This document shows, in pieces, positions 42,690 to 50,995 of a DNA stretch of 64,000 bases. Below the pieces are notes generated by a model. It had not been told where the DNA came from. It searched no databases and saw nothing but the letters and a program-made list of their open reading frames with translations. The DNA lies in assembly GCF_034669705.1 (NCBI RefSeq), contig NZ_JAXMOR010000003.1, positions 1 through 64,000 on the forward strand, written 5' to 3'. The translations under genes and the position numbers were made by a program. Each line of letters opens with the position of its first letter. Position 1 is the first letter of the stretch. Origin of the DNA: Marinovum sp034669705 (GTDB lineage Bacteria > Pseudomonadota > Alphaproteobacteria > Rhodobacterales > Rhodobacteraceae).

Positions 42690-43379
42690 TCAGTACCGGG
42701 ACCAGAGCGCGTTCTCGCCCATGCCAGCGACAAAGGCGGCATGGGCGGCGCGCTCTTCCTCTGTCAGCCGCGAGGGCAGGGGCACGGGCCGCGGTTTCGG
42801 TTTCCAGACGCCGCCGCCGCTGGCCACATTGGTCCGCTCCACGCTGGCCAGAACCAGCCCGGGCTGCCGGCCGCCGATCAGCTCCAGATAGACTTCCGCC
42901 AGGATCTCGCTATCGAGCAGTGCGCCGTGCAGGGTGCGCGCCGAATTGTCTATGTTGAACCGCCGGCACAGCGCATCGAGCGAGGCGGGCGAGCCGGGAA
43001 ACTTCTTGCGCGCCATGGCGACGGTGTCGATCGACCGCTCCATGGCGATCCGCGGCAACCCGCACCAGCCCAGCTCGGCATTAAGGAATTTCATGTCGAA
43101 GCTGGCGTTGTGGATCACCAGCCTGGCGTCATCGGCGACGAAATCGAGAAACTCCTGCGCAATCAGCTTGAACACCGGCTTGTCGGCGAGGAAATCGTCG
43201 CCCAGCCCGTGCACCTCGAAGGCCTCCTGCGGCATGCCGCGCTCGGGGTTGATGTACTGGTGATAGGTGCGGCCGGTGGGCATGTGGTTATAGAGCTCGA
43301 CGGCGCCGATCTCGACGATGCGGTCGCCGGTCTCGGGGTCGAAACCGGTGGTTTCGGTGTCCAGAACGATCTCACGCAT
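42690..43379 (-). CDS. dnaQ: DNA polymerase III epsilon subunit (proofreading exonuclease)
   Basis: A 229-residue DEDDh exonuclease. ExoI is at the N-terminus (VLDTETTG, with D7 and E9), ExoII at NASFDMKFLN, and ExoIII as LHGALLDSEILAEVYLEL, with the conserved His and Asp. It proofreads replication errors as part of the polymerase III core. The C-terminal tail (EERAAHAAFVAGMGENALW) fits the alpha-binding end. It is the last gene of the maf-aroE-coaE-dnaQ unit and overlaps coaE by 8 bp. Confidence 0.95.
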   Translation of the reverse strand: MREIVLDTETTGFDPETGDRIVEIGAVELYNHMPTGRTYHQYINPERGMPQEAFEVHGLGDDFLADKPVFKLIAQEFLDFVADDARLVIHNASFDMKFLNAELGWCGLPRIAMERSIDTVAMARKKFPGSPASLDALCRRFNIDNSARTLHGALLDSEILAEVYLELIGGRQPGLVLASVERTNVASGGGVWKPKPRPVPLPSRLTEEERAAHAAFVAGMGENALWSRY

Positions 43380-43965
43380 GGGCCAGCCTCACTCTTATGT
43401 CTTTCAGCACATCCTGAACCTGCGCGCGGGCATGGTCCAGCGTATCGGTCTCGATCTCGTAATCCGCGCGGCGGCGCTTTTCGGCGATCGGCATCTGTTT
43501 GGCAAGGATCTGCGTGAATTGCGCGTCGTTCATCGTACCGCGGGCAAGAACCCGGTCGCGTTGCACGGCCTCTGCCACGAACACACAGGCCACAGCGTCC
43601 ATCATCGCCTCGCCGCCGGTCTCGTAGAGCAGCGGAATGTCGAAGACGGTGATCTCGGCGCGGCTGTCGCGGGCGAAATCGGCCCGGTCCTGCGCCACCA
43701 GCGGATGCACGAGGGCCTCGATCCGGGGCAGGGCGGTCGGATCGCGGGCAATGATCTGTTTCAGAACCGCGCGAGAGACCGCACCCTCCACCACCGCCTC
43801 GGGCCAGAGCACCGCCATCGGTTCCACCGCCGCGCCGCCAGACCCGTAGAGCTTGTGTACAGCGGCATCGGCATCCCAGACCGCGCAACCCTCGGCGGCA
43901 AAAAGCCCCGCCGTGGTCGATTTGCCCATGCCGATGGAGCCGGTGAGCCCGAGACGAAAGCTCAT
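43372..43965 (-). CDS. coaE: Dephospho-CoA kinase
   Basis: A 197-residue kinase catalysing the last step of coenzyme A synthesis. The P-loop GSIGMGKS is at residues 9-16. Other family blocks are DADAAVHKLYGSGG, HPLVAQDRADFARDSRAEITVFDIPLLYETGGEAMMD and VQRDRVLARGTMNDAQFTQILAKQMP. It overlaps aroE by 4 bp and dnaQ by 8 bp, a conserved alphaproteobacterial arrangement. Confidence 0.95.
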   Translation of the reverse strand: MSFRLGLTGSIGMGKSTTAGLFAAEGCAVWDADAAVHKLYGSGGAAVEPMAVLWPEAVVEGAVSRAVLKQIIARDPTALPRIEALVHPLVAQDRADFARDSRAEITVFDIPLLYETGGEAMMDAVACVFVAEAVQRDRVLARGTMNDAQFTQILAKQMPIAEKRRRADYEIETDTLDHARAQVQDVLKDIRVRLAHA

Positions 43966-44792
43966 CCCAGCACGGCTCGCCGCAGTTCCTCATCCACCTC
44001 AGGCCGCTGGCCGAACCAGCGTTCGAACCCCGGCACGCCCTGATGCAGCAGCATGCCCAGCCCGTCGACCGTGTGACAGCCACGCTCTTCGGCGACCTCG
44101 ATCAGCCTTGTGCGCAAGGGGTTGTAGACCAGATCGGTCACCACCGTGCCCGGCTGCAACCCGTCGAGCGGCACCCGCAGCTCGGGCTGTCCGGTCATGC
44201 CAAGCGAGGTGGTGTTGACCACCAGCCCGGCGTCCTCGAGCACATTGCCGACCTGCACCCAGTCGACCACCTGCACCCGTTTGCCGAACTCGTATTGCAG
44301 CTGCTCGGCCTTGATCCGCGTGCGGTTCGACAGCAGCAGCTTCTCGACCCCGGCATCGAGCAGCGCGGAAATCACCGCGCGACAGGCACCGCCGGCGCCA
44401 AAAACCACCGCCGGCCCGGCCTTCGGATCCCAGCCCGGCGCGTTCTGCCGCAGATTCTCGATAAAACCGTAGCCGTCGGTGTTGTCGGCCATGATCTTGC
44501 CGTCGCGACGCACGATCAGCGTATTTGCCGCGCCGATGATGGTGGCGCGGTCGGTGATGGCGTCGACCAGCTCGAGCACGTTGATCTTGTGCGGGATGGT
44601 GACGTTGACGCCAACAAACCCCATCCGCGGCAGCACCTTGATCACATCCGCCAGATCGCCGGGCGCCACGTCCATCGGGATGTAATGCCCGCGAATGCCG
44701 TAGCGGCGCAGCCAGTGGCCATGCATCTGCGGCGATTTCGACTGGTGGATCGGATGGCCGAGCACCCCGGCCAGCGGCACGTTTTCGGTCAT
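43962..44792 (-). CDS. aroE: Shikimate dehydrogenase
   Basis: A 276-residue AroE that reduces 3-dehydroshikimate with NADPH. The catalytic Lys is at residue 69 in NVTIPHK, and NTDGYGF carries the substrate Asp. The cofactor-binding loop is GAGGACRAVISALLDAG. N-terminal SKSPQMHGHWLRRYGI is typical. It sits between maf and coaE with 4-bp overlaps at both ends. Confidence 0.95.
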   Translation of the reverse strand: MTENVPLAGVLGHPIHQSKSPQMHGHWLRRYGIRGHYIPMDVAPGDLADVIKVLPRMGFVGVNVTIPHKINVLELVDAITDRATIIGAANTLIVRRDGKIMADNTDGYGFIENLRQNAPGWDPKAGPAVVFGAGGACRAVISALLDAGVEKLLLSNRTRIKAEQLQYEFGKRVQVVDWVQVGNVLEDAGLVVNTTSLGMTGQPELRVPLDGLQPGTVVTDLVYNPLRTRLIEVAEERGCHTVDGLGMLLHQGVPGFERWFGQRPEVDEELRRAVLG

Positions 44793-45388
44793 GTGGCAAT
44801 CTCTCCTCTTAGTGCCAGCCAGTTCAACAGAGGCAGCAACGGAAGTCCAAGCACGGTGAAATAATCCCCCGAGATCGTGGTAAACAGCCGGCTGCCTTCC
44901 TCCTCGAGCTTGTAGCAGCCGACCGACTGGCGCATCGACGGCCAGTTTCGCGCCACGTAGTCCTCTATATATGTCTCACTCAGCGCCCGCATGCTCAGGG
45001 TGACCACGCCGACATGCCGCCAGACGGGCTTACCCTCCTCAAAGGCGACGCAGGCCGAGAGCAGCTTGTGGCGCTGGCCGCTCATCGCGGTGAGTTGGGC
45101 GATCGCCGCGTCGGGCGTCTCCGGCTTGGACAGCAGCGTTCCATCGAAGTCGAGCACCTGATCGCAGCCCAGCACCAGCGCATCCGGGCGTTTGCCGGCG
45201 ACCTTGGCCGCCTTCATCTCGGCCAGCAGGTCGGCAATGTCGCGCGGCGCCGCCTGGTCGGCCAGCATCCCCTGTTTGACCGAATCCTCATCGACCCTGG
45301 CGGGCATCACCTCGACCGCGAGCCCGGCGCGGCGCAGCATTTCGGCGCGGATCTCCGACCCGGAGGCCAGGATGAGCGGTTTCGGCAT
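44789..45388 (-). CDS. maf: Maf-family nucleotide pyrophosphatase
   Basis: A 199-residue Maf/YhdE-type protein that hydrolyses noncanonical or methylated nucleoside triphosphates. The N-terminal motif is ILASGSEIRAEMLRRAGL (usually SASPRR in this position) and the catalytic Asp lies in GCDQVLDFDG. The central SVGCYKLEEEGSRLFTTISGDYFTVLGLPLLPLL block is typical. The ATG at 45388 is preferred; an in-frame ATG at 45433 would add 15 residues. It heads the maf-aroE-coaE-dnaQ operon, facing the gene-free region with the candidate origin. Confidence 0.9.
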   Translation of the reverse strand: MPKPLILASGSEIRAEMLRRAGLAVEVMPARVDEDSVKQGMLADQAAPRDIADLLAEMKAAKVAGKRPDALVLGCDQVLDFDGTLLSKPETPDAAIAQLTAMSGQRHKLLSACVAFEEGKPVWRHVGVVTLSMRALSETYIEDYVARNWPSMRQSVGCYKLEEEGSRLFTTISGDYFTVLGLPLLPLLNWLALRGEIAT

Positions 45389-45935
45389 GTGGATGACTCC
45401 GTGGATGGGCGGCGGATGACCGCAGGAATACATCCGCGAGATCCGAAGGTCGAGCGTTCGCGGCCCGGTTTCGGGCGCATTTCACCGGGTTGGCAGACAA
45501 GCGGACACAGCGGGAAAAGCATAACTTCCCGACCGGGAGAAGATCTGCTTGCCGCAATCCGTCCCGCGGCTTATCCCCAGCCAGAGAGGGTGGTATGATA
45601 GTATCAAGTTATTGATATATATAAATATTTTCTAGGCCCGTAAACAGGCCCGCCAAGATTGTCCCCGGTCTTGGAGCGAACTCCTGCACAGTGTTGATAA
45701 GCGCCGGGAGGACTCGATAATCCACAGAGAAAGGAGTCCCTACAGTCCAAATCAATCTTATCTTTCTTATTTATTTAAACTGCTGAGAGGCCGAAGGTTT
45801 CGGGATCACCCCGGCCCGGTGAGATTGACTTCTCGCAGCGGGCAGACTACCTAGGGGCTCCATACCGTCCGGTATGTGATTTTCCCTTTCAGACGAAGCC
45901 ATGGTGCCGATATGCGGCGCTGGCCCGGATATGCC
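45389..45935. other. Gene-free region between maf and rho; candidate chromosomal origin (oriC)
   Basis: This is the only gap over 300 bp. It is strikingly AT-rich at 45600-45632 and 45749-45779 in an otherwise GC-rich window. Three one-mismatch DnaA boxes are present: TTATCCCCA (45571-45579), TTATCAACA on the minus strand (45692-45700) and TAATCCACA (45718-45726). A perfect IHF consensus (WATCAANNNNTTR) is at 45602-45614. GGACTC (45710-45715) and GAGTCC (45734-45739) flank the third box as an inverted repeat. The gene context (rho, mnmE, mnmG, rsmG, parAB on one side, maf-aroE-coaE-dnaQ on the other) matches the surroundings of oriC in several alphaproteobacteria. No coding frame in this gap looks real. 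Function is inferred. Confidence 0.5.
45602..45614 (+). promoter_or_regulatory. Perfect IHF consensus inside the candidate origin
   Basis: TATCAAGTTATTG matches WATCAANNNNTTR at every fixed position. The site is also the core of a hyphenated palindrome, TATCAA (45602-45607) and TTGATA (45612-45617). It adjoins an AT-rich stretch, the arrangement expected where IHF bends DNA at a replication origin or promoter. Confidence 0.45.
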
Positions 45936-47216
45936 ATGATAGAAGATCAGATAGATCACCTCGACCTTGCCGACCTCAAGGCAAAAAGCCCCAAAGACCT
46001 TCTGGCGATGGCCGAGGACCTTGAGATCGAGAACGCCTCGACCATGCGCAAGGGCGAGATAATGTTCCAGATCCTGCGTGAACGCGCGGATGAGGGCTGG
46101 AAGGTCTCTGGCGATGGTGTGCTCGAGGTGCTGCAGGACGGCTTCGGTTTCCTGCGCTCGCCCGAGGCCAACTATCTGCCGGGCCCCGACGACATCTATG
46201 TCTCTCCGACGATGATCCGCAAGTTCTCGCTGCGGACCGGCGACAGCATCGAAGGCGAGATCAGTGCCCCCGATGACAACGAGCGCTATTTTGCGCTGGT
46301 GAATGTCACCGCGATCAACTTTCAGGATCCCGAGCGCGCCAAGCACAAGATCGCCTTCGACAACCTGACGCCGCTCTATCCCGACGAACGGTTGAAGATG
46401 GAAATCGAGGACCCGACGATCAAGGACCGCTCGGCCCGGGTGATCGATCTGGTGGCGCCGATCGGCAAGGGCCAGCGGGCCCTGATCGTGGCGCCGCCGC
46501 GGACCGGTAAGACCGTTCTGCTGCAAAACATCGCCAAGTCGATCGAGGTCAACCACCCGGAATGCTATCTGATCGTGCTGCTGATCGACGAGCGGCCGGA
46601 AGAGGTGACCGACATGCAGCGCTCGGTCAAGGGCGAGGTGATCTCCTCGACCTTCGACGAGCCGGCACAGCGCCACGTGGCGGTGTCGGAAATGGTGATC
46701 GAAAAGGCCAAGCGGCTGGTCGAGCACAAGCGCGACGTGGTGATCCTGCTCGATTCCATCACCCGCCTCGGCCGCGCCTTCAACACCGTGGTGCCCTCGT
46801 CGGGCAAAGTGCTGACCGGTGGTGTCGACGCCAATGCCCTGCAACGCCCCAAGCGCTTCTTCGGCGCTGCGCGGAACATCGAAGAGGGCGGCTCGCTGAC
46901 CATCATCTCGACCGCGCTGATCGACACCGGCAGCCGCATGGACGAGGTGATCTTCGAAGAGTTCAAGGGCACTGGCAACTGCGAGATCATCCTTGACCGC
47001 AAGGTGGCCGACAAGCGGGTGTTCCCGGCAATCGACATCCTGAAGTCCGGCACACGGAAAGAGGATCTGCTGATCGAGAAGCTCGACCTGCAGAAAACTT
47101 TCGTGCTGCGGCGCATTCTCAACCCGATGGGAACGACGGATGCGGTGGAGTTCCTGCTGTCGAAGCTGAAGCAGACCAAGACCAATTCGGAATTCTTCGA
47201 TTCCATGAACACCTGA
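45936..47216 (+). CDS. rho: Transcription termination factor Rho
   Basis: A 426-residue Rho helicase. The N-terminal RNA-binding domain contains LADLKAKSPKDLLAMAEDLEIENASTMRKGEIMFQIL and GFGFLRSPEANYLPGPDDIYVSPTMIRKF. The Walker A motif APPRTGKT is at about residues 186-193, followed by LIDERPEEVTDM and LDSITRLGRAFN. The ATG at 45936 matches the family N-terminus; longer in-frame starts exist back to 45876. It begins the rho-mnmE-mnmG-rsmG-parA-parB series reading away from the candidate origin. Confidence 0.95.
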   Translation: MIEDQIDHLDLADLKAKSPKDLLAMAEDLEIENASTMRKGEIMFQILRERADEGWKVSGDGVLEVLQDGFGFLRSPEANYLPGPDDIYVSPTMIRKFSLRTGDSIEGEISAPDDNERYFALVNVTAINFQDPERAKHKIAFDNLTPLYPDERLKMEIEDPTIKDRSARVIDLVAPIGKGQRALIVAPPRTGKTVLLQNIAKSIEVNHPECYLIVLLIDERPEEVTDMQRSVKGEVISSTFDEPAQRHVAVSEMVIEKAKRLVEHKRDVVILLDSITRLGRAFNTVVPSSGKVLTGGVDANALQRPKRFFGAARNIEEGGSLTIISTALIDTGSRMDEVIFEEFKGTGNCEIILDRKVADKRVFPAIDILKSGTRKEDLLIEKLDLQKTFVLRRILNPMGTTDAVEFLLSKLKQTKTNSEFFDSMNT

Positions 47217-47229
47217 GTCGGAGGCAGAT

Positions 47230-48516
47230 ATGGACACGATCTTTGCCCTGGCCTCGGCCCAGGGGAAGGCCGGTGTTTCGGTCATTCGGATTTCCGGCCC
47301 GCAGGCATTTGCCGCGGGCCGATTGCTTTGCGGTACCTTGCCCGAACCGCGGCAGACCGGCCTGCGGGTGTTGAAAGCCCGCGACGGCGGGCGGATCGAC
47401 GAGGCGCTGGTGCTGTGCTTTGCAGAGGGTGCCAGCTTTACCGGCGAGGACGTGGTCGAACTGCAGGTGCATGGCTCGGTGGCGGTGGTGCGCAAGGTGA
47501 TGGCTGAGCTTGGCGCAATCGACGGGCTGCGGCTGGCCGAGGCCGGCGAGTTCACCCGGCGGGCTTTTGAGAACGAATGCCTCGACCTGGCGCAGACCGA
47601 GGGGCTCGCCGACCTGATCGATGCCGAGACCGAGGCGCAAAGGCGCCAGGCGCTGCGGGTGCTGTCTGGCGATCTCGGCAAGCTGGTCGAAACCTGGCGG
47701 GCTGATCTGGTGCGGGCGGCGGCTCTGCTCGAGGCGACAATCGATTTCGCCGATGAGGAGGTGCCGGTCGATGTTTCGCCAGAGGTCAACGCGCTGTTGG
47801 CCGGTGTGGCGGAGAATATCCGGCGGCAGGTTGACGGGGTCGCCGTGTCCGAACGGATTCGCAGCGGCTTCGAGGTGGCGATCGTCGGCAAGCCGAACGT
47901 CGGAAAATCGACCCTGTTGAATGCCCTGGCCGGCCGCGAGGCCGCGATCACCTCCGAGATTGCTGGCACCACTCGCGACGTGATCGAGGTCCGGATGGAC
48001 CTGCGCGGCCTGCCGGTGACCCTGCTCGACACCGCCGGATTGCGCGAGACCGAGGACCGGATCGAAGCGCTTGGCGTGGCCTTGGCGCGGGGCAGGGCGG
48101 AGACCGCCGACTTGCGCTTGTTTCTTCTGGCGCCGGGGGATGTGCCGGATCTCGAGGTTCAGCCAGGCGATGTTCTGGCCTATTCCAAGGCTGATCTACA
48201 TCAGGTAGATGATTTCGGGATCTCTGCGAAGTCTGGTGAGGGCTTGGATCATCTGGTAGATCGGATTGCCTCGGTGTTGACAGAGCGCAGTGCCGACGCC
48301 GGGCTGGCGACGCATCTGCGGCATCGACAGGGGATGGAGCGGTCGCTCGCTCATCTTTCGGTGGCGCAGGATTGGGTTCGAAATGGGCCAGAGGCCTATG
48401 ATATAGCTGCGGAAGAATTGCGTATCGCGATTCGAGCGCTGGGGAGCCTGTTGGGCAAGGTGGATGTAGAAGACCTGCTCGACGAGATTTTCTCGCGGTT
48501 CTGCGTCGGTAAATAG
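47230..48516 (+). CDS. mnmE: tRNA uridine-5-carboxymethylaminomethyl modification GTPase MnmE
   Basis: A 428-residue protein: N-terminal folate-binding domain (TIFALASAQGKAGVSVIRISGP), helical domain, and an inserted G domain with GKPNVGKS (about residues 220-227), the DTAGL switch II and a shortened C-terminal part. It ends in FCVGK, the form of the conserved C-terminal Cys motif. With MnmG it modifies U34 of tRNAs at the wobble position. mnmG follows after 2-11 nt. Confidence 0.95.
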   Translation: MDTIFALASAQGKAGVSVIRISGPQAFAAGRLLCGTLPEPRQTGLRVLKARDGGRIDEALVLCFAEGASFTGEDVVELQVHGSVAVVRKVMAELGAIDGLRLAEAGEFTRRAFENECLDLAQTEGLADLIDAETEAQRRQALRVLSGDLGKLVETWRADLVRAAALLEATIDFADEEVPVDVSPEVNALLAGVAENIRRQVDGVAVSERIRSGFEVAIVGKPNVGKSTLLNALAGREAAITSEIAGTTRDVIEVRMDLRGLPVTLLDTAGLRETEDRIEALGVALARGRAETADLRLFLLAPGDVPDLEVQPGDVLAYSKADLHQVDDFGISAKSGEGLDHLVDRIASVLTERSADAGLATHLRHRQGMERSLAHLSVAQDWVRNGPEAYDIAAEELRIAIRALGSLLGKVDVEDLLDEIFSRFCVGK

Positions 48517-48519
48517 GAG

Positions 48520-48535
48520 TGTTTCACGTGAAACA
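48520..48535. promoter_or_regulatory. parS: parS site 1, perfect 16-bp match
   Basis: TGTTTCACGTGAAACA, the exact ParB recognition palindrome, lies between the mnmE stop and the mnmG start and overlaps the mnmG initiation codon. It is 3.3 kb from parB. ParB bound here loads as a CTP-dependent clamp and spreads over neighbouring DNA for chromosome segregation. Confidence 0.97.
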
Positions 48536-50390
48536 TTTTGACGTCATCGTTGTTGGCGGCGGACACGCCGGATGTGACGCGGCTCATGCCGCGGCACGGA
48601 TGGGGGCAAAGACCGTGCTGGTCACTTTGAAACGCGACGGGATCGGTGTCCTGTCCTGCAACCCAGCGGTCGGCGGCCTTGGCAAGGGGCACCTGGTGCG
48701 TGAGGTCGATGCGTTGGACGGCGTGATTGGCCGGATTGCGGATCGCGCTGGCATTCAGTTTCGACTGCTCAACCGACGCAAAGGCCCGGCAGTACAGGGG
48801 CCTCGGGCGCAGGTTGACCGCAAGGTGTATCGCGAGGCGATGTTGGCCGAGATGGACTCGCGGCCGGGGTTGTCGATCATCGAAGGCGAGGTGACCGACC
48901 TCGTCATGAAAGGCGAGACGGTCTCTGGCGTGATCCTTGGTGACCGCAGCGAGATTTCATCCAAGGCGGTGGTCCTCACGACAGGCACGTTTCTGCGAGG
49001 GGTCATCCACATTGGGGATGTGTCATATTCCGGCGGGCGCATGGGCGATGACGCGTCGACCAGATTGGCCGAGCGGCTCTATGCGATGGAACTTCCAATC
49101 GGACGCCTCAAGACCGGGACGCCCCCGCGGCTCGACACCCAAACCATTGCATGGGACCAACTTGAGACCCAGCCGGGAGACGAAGATCCGGTGCTGTTCT
49201 CCTTTCTGTCTGATCAACCAGCCTTGCGCCAAGTCCCCTGCGGGATCACGCACACCAATGCGAAGACCCACGATATCATTCGGGAAAACCTCGGCCGTTC
49301 GGCGATGTACGGTGGTCATATCGACGGCATCGGTCCGCGGTATTGCCCATCGATCGAGGATAAGGTCGTGCGCTTCGCCGACAAGTCGAGCCACCAGATT
49401 TTCCTGGAACCTGAGGGGTTGGACAGCCGAACGGTTTATCCGAATGGTATTTCGACCAGCCTTCCTGAGGACGTGCAGCACGCCTATGTGCGCTCAATTG
49501 CCGGGCTGGAGAATGTCGAGATCCTGCAGCCTGGCTACGCCATCGAGTACGATTACATTGACCCGCGCGCGCTGAACTCCCGTCTTGGGCTGAAGGGAGT
49601 TGATGGGTTTTATCTCGCCGGTCAGATCAACGGCACCACCGGCTATGAAGAGGCGGCGGCGCAAGGCCTGATCGCCGGCCTCAACGCGGCCAGCTTCGCT
49701 CTCGAGAAGGATCCGGTCTTTTTCAGCCGTTCGGAAAGCTATATCGGGGTCATGGTTGACGATCTGATCACCCGCGGTGTGTCTGAGCCTTATCGCATGT
49801 TCACCTCTCGCGCCGAGTTTCGCCTGTCGCTCCGGGCTGACAACGCCGACCAACGACTGACGCCGCTGGGACAGGCTATCGGTTGCGTTGGCGAAGAGCG
49901 GCGGAGAGCTTTTGAGACGAAGGCAGAGAAATTGGCGAAAGGCCTCGATCTGTTAACGTCGACCAGCTTCACACCCAAAGAAGCAGCCGAGGCGGGGATC
50001 AACCTGTCGAATGATGGAACTCGCAGGACAGGCTTCCAGCTTTTGGCGTTCCCTGACGTTGCGATGAAGGATTTGGAAACCTTGCTCCCAAGCGTCTCGG
50101 GCCTTGAAACAGAGATTGCCGAGCAGCTCTCTCGAGATGCGCTTTATGCCAATTATGTCGAACGGCAGAAACGGGATGTCGAGGCGCTGAAGCGCGATGA
50201 GAGTCTGCAGATTCCTGCTGATTTTAGCTACGAAGCGATCGATGGCCTCTCCAACGAACTGCGCAGCAAACTGGCAGCAGCCCGGCCTGAAAATATCCTG
50301 CAGGCGTCGCGCGTGGAGGGCGTGACGCCGGCGGCACTCACATTGTTGCTGTCGCGTGTGCGCAAGCTTGATCATCGCAGGTCGGCATGA
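48528..50390 (+). CDS. mnmG: tRNA uridine-5-carboxymethylaminomethyl modification enzyme MnmG
   Basis: A 620-residue FAD enzyme that works with MnmE. The FAD-binding GGGHAGCDAA is at the N-terminus; conserved blocks include NPAVGGLGKGHLVREVDALDG, GPAVQGPRAQ and TTGTFLRG. The start is probably GTG at 48528, because AGGAG at 48515-48519 then has 8-nt spacing; the upstream GTG at 48519 would have no spacing to it. Either start lies in or beside parS site 1, so part of the N-terminal codons doubles as the ParB site. Confidence 0.92.
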   Translation: MKHFDVIVVGGGHAGCDAAHAAARMGAKTVLVTLKRDGIGVLSCNPAVGGLGKGHLVREVDALDGVIGRIADRAGIQFRLLNRRKGPAVQGPRAQVDRKVYREAMLAEMDSRPGLSIIEGEVTDLVMKGETVSGVILGDRSEISSKAVVLTTGTFLRGVIHIGDVSYSGGRMGDDASTRLAERLYAMELPIGRLKTGTPPRLDTQTIAWDQLETQPGDEDPVLFSFLSDQPALRQVPCGITHTNAKTHDIIRENLGRSAMYGGHIDGIGPRYCPSIEDKVVRFADKSSHQIFLEPEGLDSRTVYPNGISTSLPEDVQHAYVRSIAGLENVEILQPGYAIEYDYIDPRALNSRLGLKGVDGFYLAGQINGTTGYEEAAAQGLIAGLNAASFALEKDPVFFSRSESYIGVMVDDLITRGVSEPYRMFTSRAEFRLSLRADNADQRLTPLGQAIGCVGEERRRAFETKAEKLAKGLDLLTSTSFTPKEAAEAGINLSNDGTRRTGFQLLAFPDVAMKDLETLLPSVSGLETEIAEQLSRDALYANYVERQKRDVEALKRDESLQIPADFSYEAIDGLSNELRSKLAAARPENILQASRVEGVTPAALTLLLSRVRKLDHRRSA

Positions 50391-50995
50391 GTCAACCGTC
50401 TGCAGCGTCACTGAATGTTTCACGTGAAACATTTGAACGGCTTGAGCACTACGTGGCGCTGCTGCGAAAGTGGTCTCCGAAAATCAATCTTGTGTCTCGG
50501 GCGACGCTGGACGACGTCTGGGACCGTCATATCCGAGATTCCCTTCAGGTTTTCGACGCTGCAGAAGGCCTCGCAGGGCCATGGCTCGATCTTGGCACCG
50601 GCGGCGGCCTGCCGGGTCTCGTCGTTGCCCTGCTTCAAAAGCAGGAATTTTCTGTGACGCTTATCGAATCTGACCAGCGAAAGGCAGCCTTCCTTCGCAC
50701 GGTTCTGCGGGAAACCGAAACCCAAGCCAAGGTGATCGCCGATCGGATCGAAGCCACACCGCCGCAGGCTGCGGCGATCCTGTCAGCCCGCGCCTTGGCC
50801 CCGCTGCCGCAATTGCTGACATTTGTCGACCGGCATCTCGCCCCTGGGGGCACCGCGCTCTTGCTGAAAGGCATCACCTGGGAAAACGAACTCACCGAAG
50901 CACAGAAGTCATTTTCATTTCACTGGGATGCGATTAGAAGTTGCACTCAAGAAGGCGCCGTCATCCTACGCATAAGAGAGATTTCCCGTGTCTGA
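50387..50995 (+). CDS. rsmG: 16S rRNA (guanine-527-N7)-methyltransferase RsmG
   Basis: A 202-residue methyltransferase. The SAM-binding DLGTGGGLPGLVVALL block is near residues 65-80; upstream is LRKWSPKINLVS and WDRHIRDSLQV. The ATG at 50387 overlaps the mnmG stop. Codons near residues 10-17 (LNVSRETF) are formed by the second parS site. The stop overlaps the parA start by 8 bp. Confidence 0.94.
   Translation: MSQPSAASLNVSRETFERLEHYVALLRKWSPKINLVSRATLDDVWDRHIRDSLQVFDAAEGLAGPWLDLGTGGGLPGLVVALLQKQEFSVTLIESDQRKAAFLRTVLRETETQAKVIADRIEATPPQAAAILSARALAPLPQLLTFVDRHLAPGGTALLLKGITWENELTEAQKSFSFHWDAIRSCTQEGAVILRIREISRV
50416..50431. promoter_or_regulatory. parS: parS site 2, perfect 16-bp match inside rsmG
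   Basis: TGTTTCACGTGAAACA is fully inside the rsmG coding sequence, 1,896 bp from site 1 and about 1.4 kb before parB. The palindrome constrains the RsmG residues it encodes, suggesting selection at the DNA level. Confidence 0.97.

Noticed and set aside
45771..48032. Long minus-strand open frame opposite rho and mnmE, reaching into the candidate origin
   Set aside because: Shadow of rho and mnmE, both of which show full family motifs; its tail in the gene-free region has no start or conservation.
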